From: Atriophallophorus winterbourni
Taxonomy: Eukaryota > Platyhelminthes > Trematoda > Plagiorchiida > Microphallidae
DNA: 64,000 nucleotides
Assembly (NCBI GenBank): GCA_013407085.1
Contig: JACCGJ010004942.1
Coordinates: 86,250 to 150,249, forward strand
Reading direction: 5' to 3'
Below, one piece after another: positions 25,401 to 34,320 of the stretch (its first letter is position 1; each line of letters begins with the position of its first letter). The notes beneath the pieces are model-generated. The model saw only the letters and a program-made list of their open reading frames with translations, did not search any database and was not told the origin of the DNA. The translations under genes and the position numbers were made by a program.

Positions 25401-26610
25401 CGGCTTATAGACAACGATTTGCTGGGTGCTTCCAAGGTGACTGGTCTAGACCAAATTCTTCCAAAGTCGCAGGGTCAAACGTGTTCGTACCGCAAGTGCG
25501 GTCTTCCCAGTTGTAGAGTTAATGAATTCAAAACCCAAAAGAGAAACGTTTTTAGAATACGAACATTATCCATTAGGTACGCATGACCCACCCAGAGTAA
25601 ACAGAAGGGTGAACATGCCGAGTAGAGGTTTTAAGCTGATGAAAAGTAGTAAATGCAGCCAAATTAAATAAATGCTCATATTTCTGAATGTTGTGTAATC
25701 GAGCGTAGCGGAGAATTGTGCGATACCCTTAATTTTTTATTGCCTTGTGGTATGTGAAGCTACATAATGTTGAATATATATATCAAACTTGAAGAATTCT
25801 TTTGCGCTATTCGAATGATTTTGTAAACATAATTGAAAATATAATATAAATATTTATGCTAATAACGTCAATTCGTTAATGATTACAGCTTTGCTGAGAA
25901 ATGATGAAGTTTATAAATTTTGTTCAATGATTGATTCATCATATCACTTAGGAATTATGTATAGAATAAAGGTAACATTCCATGTATCATAGGTAGAATT
26001 GTGGGGTTGCATGGATACTATTTTTTCAACTTTAAAATAAAACATACCGAATTCGCACGGAAGAAATATATTCTCTTAATTCGTCGATTCAATTAAGCGA
26101 AGTTTATCTCAAAAATTTGTATCCGTGAGATTAAAATTTTAATTATAATTATAGCTAAAAATAAACCGAAAAATAAAACTGACGGTATATATATGATTAA
26201 ATTTTAGCCACAACTACCACAACTACGACGACTCAAGCTACAGTTACAGTTCCAAGTGAGTTTTTATCAAGATTAAACATCTTGTTCCTGGGTCACTAAG
26301 ATTATTTTTGAATACCATATGTTAAATGCATAAATGAACAGTAAAACGAAAATACATTATCACCGGTACTTGAACACCAAAAGCGGTTTCTGCCTGTTTG
26401 GCTTCATCAAGTGGAAAATGTAATATCTGGTTTGGTATGTGTTGTAACCTCGGAAAAGTGGTATACACAGTAACACTTTGAAGACATTGTTTAATAAGGA
26501 ATGTACAACGAACCAACGCGGTTCGCTGAAAAACCCTGAAAAACAGTGGCCTAAAAGTCTAAATATATTTAAAAATATAGGTTATTATTATTACTATTCT
26601 TCTTCTTCTT

Positions 26611-26641
<31 letters not shown>

Positions 26642-26650
26642 TTATTATTA

Positions 26651-26685
<35 letters not shown>

Positions 26686-29157
26686 TACGTTAACAAACAT
26701 CACAGTTGATTAGATCATACTACTTTCATTAATTTAGTAGTCAAAGCCCACGAACATTTGTGTTATATTTAAATTACTTCCTATTAATTTAACACAATAT
26801 TGATTCAGCTTTGACACGAATTAGGTTTGCATAATTCAAATTTCCAGGAAGTGATTTTTACGAGAATCGATAATTAATTGGATTTATTCGTTATTCCAAC
26901 GCCATCGAGATTAAACCTAATGTGTCCGCATTTTTGGATAATACCTCCGACTGGCTGATTAGTTACCATTAATAGCGAAGGAATTATTAGCAGCTCGTCT
27001 TGTTTCAACAACATTAGATTACGTTACAATTTTCTAACGTACCTCTTTATTTGTTTTTGCTGGTTCGTTCTTGAAATCTCTGTGAATTACAATTACCCAT
27101 TATCGCGGGAACTACCTCTTTTTTGGTAAATGGGTAAATGTTCGTACGGTGGGATAATAATAGTCATCATTGTTCTCGATTATGTAGATAGTATAATAAG
27201 TTTAATGGGATTACCCGAAAACGTTAAGTATAGCAGATAGATGAAATTCGCGTTTCTACGCTCGCAATAGATATATTCTATTTCCATATTACATCAATAT
27301 TTACTGGCCAGTATAAAAGAACACTTATGTTCCAAGCATCAATTTCATGAAGTATATAATGTGCGTAATGTAAATTGTAATTTAATGGCTCATAAACATG
27401 GAGAAAAATGTTTTATGTAACTGCCTTAATATTGTATTGCATGATATGCGTTCAGCAGCCAATAGCTGTTTCTGCTCCTCCCCAGCTTGCAGACGACGCT
27501 TTACACAATGCCTCCAATAAGAGCGACCAAAAACACGTTTTTCCAAAACGCAGAGTCAATGTTAAGAGATTTCATATCCCTTTTGCGAGTGCGACTGCCT
27601 AATGTTCGACTTCCTGATTGCAACTTACCATAGAGTAGAACTTTTGGAATACGACAATTATCCATTCTGTAGATATGACCAAGCCACTTCAGCATTAATC
27701 ACTCTGTCCACCCACGATATGTTCAAGATACGACGGATACTTTTTCGATGAAGAGCATTCAGCTCTGTGTGTATCTTGCGTTGGTGTTCCAGGTTTCCAT
27801 GCCGTACAGAGAAGCTTTTAGATAATAGCATCCTTAACGCTTTAAATTGCTGCGCAGTTATAAGTTAGACAATTTCTCAAAAAAACGATGCAATTTTCTA
27901 CTCACTTCGAATCTATTTTTTATTTATAACTTAACCGAAATTGTTCAGTAATCAATCGTATCAGACATTCTAATATTCGGCTAATTAAACATAAATTATT
28001 TATCAAAATTTAAATTAATTTTCACAAGGTGCAACACCTACGACAAGAAAGGAGTCTGCAGCATTTGTTGGTACGTTGTCAATTTCGTCAGTTTGTTGAT
28101 ATCTACACAATACTATGTCCTTATAAATGGGTTATAGTTTTACTCGAGCAAGCTACAATCAGGTGTAAGCATTTAAAAACAGAATGACGAATGCAGCACT
28201 GTAGATTGTACTAACGTAAGTAACAGGCGGTATAAACAGTCCAGTTGTACTAGCTACTTATCAGCACTCGTAATGAAATATAGTTCAAGTTAAGATGCAG
28301 CAATCTCTAGTTCAAATAACTAACAGAAAGCGTAAACAATGAAAATAAATAAAAGTAAACAGATACATCTTTCATTTAAAATTCGCTCAATTAAACGCAT
28401 TGCGTCACCTGCAGCGCTGACATATATAGTTTGATCTCGAATAACCGTCGCATGTTGCGTACTGAATGCGCGATCTCCAATTATCAGCCAAAAGTAGTAT
28501 TTAGTCTCATTGTTCTTAAAGAAAAAGCTCTTCTCATGCCTCAAAATGGAGCGGTGAAGAACGATTCGTCACAAGGCATAGAGTCAAGAACTTTCATATG
28601 TATTTTGCGAACGTCTTTCTACAGTAAGTGTAGTGATGTCATTCGCTCGCCATAAAGTAGAGTACTAGGGTGAACATGCTCTGTAGACCATGTTTAGAAC
28701 GCACTTCGGCTTTTATTACATTGTCCATCCACGCTACGTCCACGAAATGTGTCTTGATTTGCTAATTGAGTGATAAAAATAGGTTGTTGGAAACTATCAG
28801 ATCACAAGTAAGCGAAACGCAACATCTCACGTGAGAAAATTGAAAAAATGCGACGGTTAGAAGTTATTAAACGTTGGTGAGATTTGAGATGAGGCAAAAG
28901 AATAATACAATATTTCGGGTACTAGGTTGTCTTATGCATATAATCATACACACTTTATTTAATAAATATACATTGGAAAAATCTGTTGACCACATTTGTG
29001 AATGTAAACTTATTAGCAGAATGTCTTAATATATATTCATAGTTTGAATTATATACACATTTTACTGGAATATCGAAATTTCTCTTTTGCAGTCAAGCCT
29101 ATCGGTCAAATGAGTTTGCTTATCATGTCTCTTATTCTACGCAAACTATTGCTGTAA
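16391..29157 (+). CDS. Gene A: secreted/surface CUB-like micro-exon protein (11 exons)
   Basis: Predicted spliced gene of 318 residues. Exons: 16391-16448, 17518-17666, 19213-19378, 20388-20399, 22259-22285, 24490-24626, 24814-25000, 25084-25149, 26208-26255, 28029-28070, 29093-29157 (TAA). All have GT/AG borders, most with strong GTAAGT or GTGAGT donors, and the frame holds throughout. Exon 1 is a signal peptide starting MVTTTIFLFVLKF. Residues about 20-124 (exons 2-3) form domain 1. Residues about 125-137 are the 12- and 27-nt micro-exons. Residues about 138-245 (exons 6-7) form domain 2, with four Cys. Residues about 246-297 are a Thr/Pro-rich stalk, and the end is a hydrophobic, basic tail (MSLLIMSLILRKLLL) that may be a membrane or GPI-type anchor. 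Five Asn-X-Ser/Thr sequons are present. The domains resemble CUB modules in pattern only; function unknown. Gene B shows the same structure, which supports the model. Confidence 0.85.
17040..17370 (-). mobile_element. RTE 3' fragment in gene A intron 1
   Basis: Minus strand. LIWLIHVYKIANVDISKHLL then a WKNL-type block and a VLFILRINRYCSW tail, matching the C-terminus of the 37.4-39.7 kb element. Shared with gene B intron 1 at 57640-57960. Confidence 0.6.
17518..17666 (+). CDS. Gene A exon 2 (first half of CUB-like domain 1)
   Basis: 149 nt, entered in phase 1 and left in phase 0 at GTAAGC. The last 20 residues, from Ile-Tyr-Tyr or Val-Tyr-Tyr through Ile-Tyr-Lys-Asn-Ser, are nearly the same in both genes, whereas the first half differs. 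Gene B has one extra codon at the start (152 nt). Confidence 0.85.
17667..19212 (+). other. Gene A intron 2
   Basis: 1546 nt, AT-rich, shared in part with gene B intron 2 (55334-57335). No element recognised. Confidence 0.6.
19213..19378 (+). CDS. Gene A exon 3 (second half of CUB-like domain 1)
   Basis: 166 nt, phase 0 to phase 1, with a pyrimidine-rich acceptor ending ACAACAG. It contains the conserved blocks GDLGFYDAH, AGREL and FTLQAVP. The pattern of an acidic residue near FYD, then S-x-G-x-x-L and a final F-x-x-x-A, recalls the second half of CUB domains. Against gene B, 20 codons are replaced and 4 silently changed. Confidence 0.85.
20388..20399 (+). CDS. Gene A micro-exon 4 (12 nt)
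   Basis: 12 nt between a strong acceptor (TTCATTTTCTTCCAG) and GTAAGT, phase 1 on both sides. It adds His-Ser-Ala-Pro, counting the split codons. The gene B counterpart (53754-53765) has the same length and the same splice signals but different residues (His-Ser-Gly-Gly). Conservation of length and signals in both copies is the main evidence that so small an exon is real. Confidence 0.8.
21331..21380 (+). ncRNA. Degenerate hammerhead ribozyme
   Basis: Exact CTGATGA core at 21340 and GAAA at 21360. Stem II is GTGC/GCAG, with one mismatch. The cleavage triplet is altered (GCC in place of GTC), so it is probably inactive. Its spacing of 237 nt from the core at 21577 defines the monomer length. 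Confidence 0.6.
21568..21614 (+). ncRNA. Hammerhead ribozyme, type I (nearly complete)
   Basis: Core CCGATGA (consensus CTGATGA, one change) at 21577. Stem II is GTGC/GCAC around an AAACA loop, followed by GAAA at 21597-21600. Stem III is the tiny palindrome ACATGT, and the predicted cleavage follows GTC at 21606. Stem I pairs the bases before 21577 (TACCTAC) with GTGGGG after the cut: five pairs, one of them G-U. Second of two cores 237 nt apart. Lies in intron 4 of gene A. Confidence 0.7.
22259..22285 (+). CDS. Gene A micro-exon 5 (27 nt)
   Basis: 27 nt after acceptor TTCTTCGAACAG and before donor GTGGGT, phase 1 on both sides. It encodes Ser-Val-Asp-Ala-Asp-Glu-Gly-Val between the split codons. 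The same 27-nt exon is seen in gene B (51863-51889) and in the spacer (40674-40700). Reading past the donor meets an in-frame TAG within about 20 nt, which supports the splice. Confidence 0.8.
22765..22960. repeat. Rearranged hammerhead-repeat fragment in gene A intron 5
   Basis: Two half-units joined head to head around 22815. A minus-oriented piece ends in CCACGACCGGT, and a plus-oriented piece begins with a GTGTGTG tract and continues to GGTCGTACCAACC. The homologous site near 41140-41245 has lost most of the minus half. Confidence 0.65.
23060..24489 (+). other. Gene A intron 5, 3' part
   Basis: Contains two related stretches (near 23910-23990 and 24310-24390) with TTTCTGTGTCGGAGGTGAAA-like sequence, and the segment at 23050-23330 duplicated at 41380-41640. 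A related stretch is at 51075-51115 (minus) in gene B. No coding frame assigned. Confidence 0.45.
24490..24626 (+). CDS. Gene A exon 6 (first half of CUB-like domain 2)
   Basis: 137 nt, phase 1 to phase 0 (AGG then GTAAAT). It starts with Asp-Cys-Gly-Arg-Val-Val, like the Cys-Gly opening of CUB domains. It has a second Cys and the block FIYVQ, and ends KTVRFSSER. Two sequons lie here (NAS, NRS). Confidence 0.85.
24814..25000 (+). CDS. Gene A exon 7 (second half of CUB-like domain 2)
   Basis: 187 nt, phase 0 to phase 1, donor GTGAGT. Conserved blocks are PVYIY, NTSDTF and IEVAD, with two Cys. Compared with gene B the 62 codons show 29 replacements and 4 silent changes, far more replacement than expected for a constrained or neutral protein. 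Confidence 0.85.
25084..25149 (+). CDS. Gene A exon 8 (hypervariable stalk exon)
   Basis: 66 nt, phase 1 both sides, acceptor TTTTTTAG, donor GTGAGT. It encodes a Pro/Thr-rich stretch with a Cys-Pro-His. The gene B version is 54 nt and almost unalignable apart from a Pro-Cys and Thr-Thr-x-Pro core. Confidence 0.8.
25310..25650 (-). mobile_element. RTE 3' fragment in gene A intron 8
   Basis: Minus strand matches to the GHVYRMDN and C-terminal part of the RTE family, strongly decayed. Shared with 49790-50260 in gene B intron 8. Confidence 0.5.
26208..26255 (+). CDS. Gene A exon 9 (Thr-rich stalk exon)
   Basis: 48 nt, phase 1 both sides. It encodes a run of seven Thr then Gln-Ala-Thr-Val-Thr-Val-Pro, a likely O-glycosylated, mucin-like stalk. 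Gene B has the same 48-nt exon with a few substitutions. Confidence 0.8.
26580..26692. repeat. TTC/TTA microsatellite in gene A intron 9
   Basis: About 16 TTC units at 26597-26640, flanked by TTA/ATT repeats to 26690. The gene B equivalent at 47998-48062 consists only of AAT-type units. Confidence 0.95.
27430..27870 (-). mobile_element. RTE 3' fragment in gene A intron 9
   Basis: Minus strand. Traces of the ARHERKLNAL and RRILNISW region at 27790-27710, then LKWLGHIYRMDNCRIPKVLL at 27695, and KRDMKSLNID to the C-terminus. Shared with 46850-47280. Confidence 0.65.
28029..28070 (+). CDS. Gene A exon 10 (stalk, 42 nt)
   Basis: 42 nt, phase 1 both sides, acceptor TTTTCACAAG, donor GTACGT. It encodes Ala-Thr-Pro-Thr-Thr-Arg-Lys and then Ser-Ala-Ala-Phe-Val. 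The small residues before the hydrophobic tail of exon 11 could be a GPI attachment region. Confidence 0.75.
28400..28760 (-). mobile_element. RTE-like fragment in gene A intron 10
   Basis: Minus-strand matches to the WEE-type C-terminal segment and to the ISWMDN/KAEVRSKHGLQSMFTL region near 28745-28660. Shared with 46110-46400 in gene B. Confidence 0.45.
29093..29157 (+). CDS. Gene A terminal exon 11
   Basis: 65 nt entered in phase 1, acceptor TTTCTCTTTTGCAG, ending in TAA. It encodes a short hydrophobic tail ending Leu-Arg-Lys-Leu-Leu-Leu. All 65 nt are identical in gene B, unlike every other large exon. Confidence 0.85.
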
Positions 29158-29198
29158 ACGATGCATTGCGGAATATCAAAAAATCGAATACAATTAAC

Positions 29199-29935
29199 AC
29201 TTCGTGAATATTGACAATTTATCGTTATTTCGTTGTCATACGAATTAATAATTGTAGCTTACGCCTCGTGCACTCAATTTTCAAATTATTGACTAATACC
29301 TTTAATACTTCGTGAATATTGTCAATTTATCTTTATTTCGTTGTCATACGAATCACGTGTTGCGTCTTACCCCTCGTGCACTCAATTTTCACATTATTGA
29401 CTAATACCATTAATACTTCGTGAATATTGACAATTTATCGTTATTTGGTTGTCATACGAATTACGTGTTGTAGCACTCAATTTTCAAATTATTGACTAAT
29501 ACCTTTAATACTTCGTGAATATTGTCAATTTATCTTTATTTCGTTGTCATACGAATTACGCGTTGCGTCTTACGCCGCGTGCACTCAATTTTCACATTAT
29601 TGACTAACACCATTAATACTTCGTGAATATTGACAATTTATTGTTATTTCGTCGTCATACGAATAACGTATTGTAGCTTACGCCTCGTGCACTCAATTTT
29701 CACATTATTGACAAATACCATTAATACTTCGTGAATATTGAATATTTATCGTTATTTCGTTGTCATTCAAATTACTAGTTCTATTGTACGCCTCGTGCAG
29801 TTATTTTCCAAATTATTGACTAATACCAATAATACCTCGTGAATATTGACAATTTATCGTTATTTCGTTGTCATTCGAATTACTAGTTTTATTGTACGCC
29901 TCGTGCACTCAATTTCCAAATTATTGACTTATTAC
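29199..29935. repeat. 108-bp minisatellite, about 6.8 copies, after gene A
   Basis: Unit starts CTTCGTGAATATTGACAATT. Starts are at about 29199, 29308, 29416, 29511, 29619, 29727 and 29835. Spacing is 108 bp, except one unit shortened to 95 by loss of 13 bp in the CTTACGCCTCGTG part. It begins only 42 nt after the stop codon, so it may lie in the 3' untranslated region. The gene B side has about two units. Confidence 0.9.
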
Positions 29936-30679
29936 GCTTTGACAAATCATTAAAAATCGTATCAAGATTGACTGTTTAGTTTGAACCAATTGTAATCCGA
30001 TAGATTTAGTTTTCGAAAAATAAATATCTCGCTGTTACATTTTGATTTTTTTCGGTGGGATTTATGCAGTAAACTGGCTTTTAAGTAACCAGAGTAAGGT
30101 TACGGGAGAGGAACGGCACCCGCAAAATACGACAGGTTATATTATTTAATTTTTGGCGAACAGACTGGTTGTAAGGTTAAATGACATTCAGACACCTAGT
30201 TCTTTTTCTGTGGTTGTGAAATCGAGATCACGAGTGTGATGCATATATTTGCGGAGCTGCAGCAACTCACTTATCCTGGGCCCAACGCCATAAAGTGCAC
30301 AATTTACTTCGATATTTAAACGAATACTTTTCCTTATTTGAATAACTTCAACAAACAGTATCAAATTACTATAACACATTGATATATTCATTTGTCAATA
30401 TACAGAATATTGTCTGGAACTAATCGAGGAGACGTTACAATGAAACATATTTGAAATGAAACTAAGGGCCTTAAAATTAACCAATGTGATACAAATGTAA
30501 AAATCGTTACAAGCTCAATAAAGAAATCATTGGCTGTTTGACATAGCAGCTAACTAAATCCTTTTGTCGTTACTTTTCGCATCAACATGGTCTCCCACAT
30601 TATTAACCGTGTTGTGCAGGTCGGCATTACAGCGGTGTAAGTGCAATGATCTTCGCTAGCCACAGAACAATAATTTACC

Positions 30680-30693
30680 CTTTATATATATAC

Positions 30694-30727
<34 letters not shown>
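30680..30727. repeat. TA microsatellite
   Basis: About 20 TA units with a few CA interruptions. The right arm at about 44690-44720 lacks the run. Confidence 0.95.
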
Positions 30728-30730
<3 letters not shown>

Positions 30731-30962
30731 GAGTGCGTCCTAGTAAAGTAACTGCAATTTATTTGAATATCTTTCGCAACGTTCGTGTAGTCTGCTTTCA
30801 TCCTGAATTCACGCATAAATCCGCTAACAAGTGGGATTTGTGTAATAGTGGTTATTTGGTTTGTGACCGCCTTGTGCACAAGCATGGATACTACTAGTTC
30901 GTTACGAAACATTAGATGCTGACTGTAATCCGAAACCAATTAATCAGATCACACAAATTTAG

Positions 30963-31022
30963 GCGTCAAGCAAATTGACCAGTCTTTTTGATGGAGCAAA
31001 TTGGCCAGTCTTTTTGATGGAG
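30963..31022. repeat. 27-bp tandem duplication
   Basis: A unit containing CCAGTCTTTTTGATGGAGCA occurs twice in direct succession. The right-arm counterpart (about 44232-44262) has one copy. Confidence 0.85.
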
Positions 31023-31289
31023 CATGAACCACGTTTTATTTATTCGAAAATTATATACATAAAAAAAGTGTTTGCACAAATATCTTCACTACTTGTATAT
31101 AGGGGAATGAAGAACTTACAAAACAAGGCCATTTAAAATCAACGGAATAATACAAAGTTTTGTTAGCGATACGTCGACGACACATTTCGTAAAATGCGAG
31201 ATTCCACCGTAAATTCTATGGATCATTTATTCTACGAAATGTTGAATAAAAGTTCTTTATTAAACCACATATGAAGCAGCACATGCTTC

Positions 31290-32475
31290 GGATGCGCAAA
31301 CACACCGTCCATACTCTATCGTGTTCTAAAGAGACAAGAAAATGGCATCGATGTTATCCACTAGGTAGCACCAATTGGAATGAGCCATCTAGTCATTGTT
31401 TTAGAGTATATATCTAAATCGAAAAGAGCTAGGGACGATCAAAAAATGAAAGGAAAAACGTCTACTGTTTTATTATGAATCGTGCTTCAAAAACACACCG
31501 ACTAATTACGGATTAACAACTGATGTGTAACAATGCTGGTCATCAATCTACCAAAACAATAAAATGCATTCTAGATATGTTTTCGAAAATTTGAAAAAAG
31601 AGATTACAATTCGTGATCAGGCTTCGAATACAAATATGGATGCATGTGAGATGTTGTGCGTTGAGAAAAAACATACTGCATGCAACATCTAAATCCTGGA
31701 AATCTTATTGTTTGCTAAGGAACAATTTCCTATAATTGTCCAGGTGTATAGAGAAGAGTATCAAATCAATCAGATGTATAAAATGGAACGAAACCCAAAC
31801 ATTAAGACCATGGTTAAGCCAGGCGTTTTAGCATTAAGTACCTTGAACGGAAATACATCCAAGGCTCTCGAAGCCGCCAATTAACACACTCAATGTTGCT
31901 CAAGATGGTCCTACCAAAACGAGCGCTTATGCTATGTTATGCCTGCATTCAGATCACAAATTAACAAAATATAAGTTATCGCTATGAAGCCTAAGGATGA
32001 CCTAATGGGGCTACTCGGTTTAAATACAAACTTTCCTAGTGTTGGCAATATAACATCACTGAATTGCAGCAAGATTCCTATTAACTTAAAAAGTGGATGA
32101 ATCACACCGATATACAAAGGTGGGAACGATCCGGTTTGTCTAACTACAGATCAGTGGTCTCTCAGCTTCTAGGACGATTTGTAGCTGATGAACTTATCAA
32201 ACATTTGGAACACAATAAGATTATTTTCATAGCACAGCGCGGATTTATTACAAGACACTCCGTTCCTCGCCATATTACTCATAACTCTTAATGGCTCGAC
32301 CCGATCCATGATAATGTATGCGCAATACATGCTTGTTACCTTGATATGTCTAAAGCCTTTAACTGTGTTGACCACAGCATACTACTACATAAATTGTGCA
32401 GCTCGGCATATATGACAGATTATTTGCCTGGTCGACTTTTGCTGGAAATTCGTGTACACGAATAAAGTCATTTTC
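31290..32475 (+). mobile_element. CR1-like fragment at inner end of left arm
   Basis: Plus strand. N-terminal RT region (MYKMERNPNIK at 31770), TPIYKGGN-like and SNYRSVVSQLLGRFVADEL at 32105-32195, AIHACYLDMSKAFNC at about 32325. It is then joined abruptly to the family 3' terminus at 32448 (TTCGTGTACACGAATAAA) and a TTC tail. Internally deleted. Confidence 0.65.
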
Positions 32476-32494
32476 TTTTTCTTCTTCTTCTAAA

Positions 32495-33420
32495 CTCAAC
32501 ACATGGAAAGATGGGTAGAGCAATTCTGAACTCTCTACTCTAGGGACAGTACGGTTTTACCGCATGCAACACACAATGTTGAGCGTTTACCACCTTTAGA
32601 TCGCTTAGATATTCTCAGTTCACACGATGAACTCAACAGTCTAATCAACAGCTTAGCAGATTGAAAGGCCACTGGTAACGACGGAATTACACCTAAGCCC
32701 ATCAGCTTTTATACAGCCACTTTGTGGTCTGCTTTTAAACTGCTTGCAGGTGGAATTTGTCCCGCAAATGATGCTAGTCACCAATAATGAGGGTGATCGA
32801 GGCGACTTCAAAAGTTACAGTGAAACATCACTATCAAATTGTTAGCTAAAGTCTTACAGATCGAGCTAAAAATTTTAGCTGGTGTAGATTACTCTGAATC
32901 TCAGTGTGGCTTTTGCTGGAGAAAGTAAACCGTAGTTATCATCTACTTCCCGAGAAAACTTCAAACATTGTGGTTTATGTGAGAGATCGAAAAATTGTTG
33001 TACTCCAAAACATCTTCTCAATGTTTAGTTGATGTCAGGATTCGACCACTGCGCGGACCCAGACTCGCGGAACCGAATGTTGGGAAAATATCTATAAACA
33101 CTATTGACATTGACCATACAATTTATTATAAACTTGCAGTTGACGTCTCACTTTGGAGGTACTGTTTATACCGTCGTCTGCAAGATGGTGGAGAGCAGAT
33201 ACTGCACTTCGATGCTGATGGTGGATCACGCCGTGCAACAGATACCGATTGACTAAATAGAGGAGGAAGAAGAAGAAAAAGGAAAAGAAGAAGAAGAATA
33301 AAAAGAGGAAGAAGAAGAATGAAATACAGCCTATAGTTTGGCGTGCTGCGGGAGAGATTGTTTCTCCCGAATAAAACTGTTTAGTAATTTGGAAAGCGAA
33401 CTGGTCATCAGCTTATGATC
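32495..33420 (+). mobile_element. RTE-like fragment, internally deleted
   Basis: Plus strand. LNSLINSLAD followed by a KATGNDGI block at about 32630-32690, traces of the following RT segment to 32940, then the C-terminal SLWRYCLYRRLQDGGEQI at 33150. A GAA-rich tract lies at 33255-33325 and the family 3' flank (GGGAGAGATTGTTTCTCCCG) at about 33350. Confidence 0.6.
33255..33325. repeat. GAA-rich tract at RTE 3' region
   Basis: Purine-rich run of GAA/AGG units following the C-terminal RTE codons. Confidence 0.9.
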
Positions 33421-33599
33421 TGAGTCCATGTTCGAGTTCGACCAAGAATTACAACAAAAATGCTAATAAAACTCAAACGACCTTATGTTGAACTTATTTA
33501 GCATAACTGGGATTGCTGTTGTGTTTCGGGGAATATTCTGTCGTTGTTTTTAACTTAATATCCAATTTAAAATTTAAAATGAATTGCTAAGAGAATTGT

Positions 33600-34320
33600 T
33601 AGTCTACTGTATACTTATCATTTTTGACCTATTTTTCTTAAAATAAATTGAAGCTTTTAGTACGCACACTGTGTATACCAAAATATTTCTCTTTGCAGTC
33701 AAATTACGGTTACCCCAAACACGAGAGTTTAATCGAGGCAAAATAACAGCTGCTCGGCCAATCCGATTATCAATCTCTGTGTATAGCGAGAGGTTATCCA
33801 CAATATTTGAACCCTAATATGTGAAATTATTTACTGGTTCATGCTGATAGTTTCTAACAGTGATGATTGAAGGCGATACAATCTTTTCACCTAGGACTTC
33901 GGTCTTGTCCATTCTCATGCTAATTGTTATCCAAAATTCATCGCATGCCAACGATATACAGTCCATTAGCGACTGGAGTTTTTTTAGGGAGTGAGCAATA
34001 AAGGCTGCATCGTCGGCAAACAGCAGGTAACGGATTACCACATCCTGTGCCATGGTTTGTGATCTCAACAGGTTCATTTTGAGACGCTTGCCATTACTTT
34101 GCGTGCGTGGGTAAATGCCTTCTGTTCTCGTCCTGAAAGCGTGCTTCAGAAGCGCAGGATGAAATGACGAACAGTGTGGGAGCATAAACACAATCTTGTT
34201 TGACGCCTCGTCGAATTTCATATGCCTCTGAAACGAAACCGTTAAAATCGACTGAGCTCTTCATACTATTAATAAAACGAAGTAAAAAGTTTGAACCATT
34301 CCGGGGGACAGCTTTCAAAC
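33600..34320 (-). mobile_element. RTE-like RT fragment
   Basis: Minus strand. VDFNGFVSEAYEIRRGVKQD (34260-34200), RYLLFADDAAFIAHSLKKLQ with an intact FADD catalytic box at about 34030-33970, ISMRMDKTEVLG, and the HEPVNNFTY block at 33830. Continues to about 33600 with frameshifts. No intact frame across the whole. Confidence 0.7.

Larger units (their letters stand above)
29936..31289. other. Downstream flank of gene A, shared with right arm
   Basis: Homologous to about 43900-45469 in reverse. A possible polyadenylation signal AATAAA lies at 30019-30024, but the equivalent is changed (AATGAA) beside gene B. Otherwise unassigned. Confidence 0.4.
8190..32447 (+). repeat. Left arm of large inverted repeat (gene A arm)
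   Basis: This arm matches the right arm (42893-62970) in reverse complement, in the same order. Paired landmarks are CR1 at 8.2-9.4 and 61.7-62.9 kb, exon 1 at 16391 and 58626, the stop codons at 29157 and 45704, and CR1 at 31.3-32.4 and 42.9-43.9 kb. Paired coordinates sum to about 75.0-75.3 kb from 14.3 kb inward. Outside that they sum to about 71.0-71.1 kb, because this arm holds about 4.1 kb (10165-14280) absent from the other. Where I compared by eye, divergence is commonly 10-20 percent, with one nearly identical tract near the gene ends. The outer limit falls inside CR1 sequence, so the exact edge is uncertain. Confidence 0.85.

Noticed and set aside
26478..26693. 71-codon open frame with Ser/Tyr/Ile runs
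   Set aside because: It is a translation of the TTC/TTA microsatellite inside intron 9.
29199..29935. CRISPR-like array
   Set aside because: Units are 108 bp, directly abutting without unique spacers, in an intron-containing animal genome. It is a minisatellite.
30646..30897. 83-codon open frame with Tyr-Ile repeats
   Set aside because: It is created by the TA microsatellite, and the other arm lacks it.
33660..33720. Exon-11-like acceptor (TTTCTCTTTGCAGTCAA) in the spacer
   Set aside because: It lies within a minus-strand RTE reading frame that explains the sequence, and the following bases do not match exon 11.
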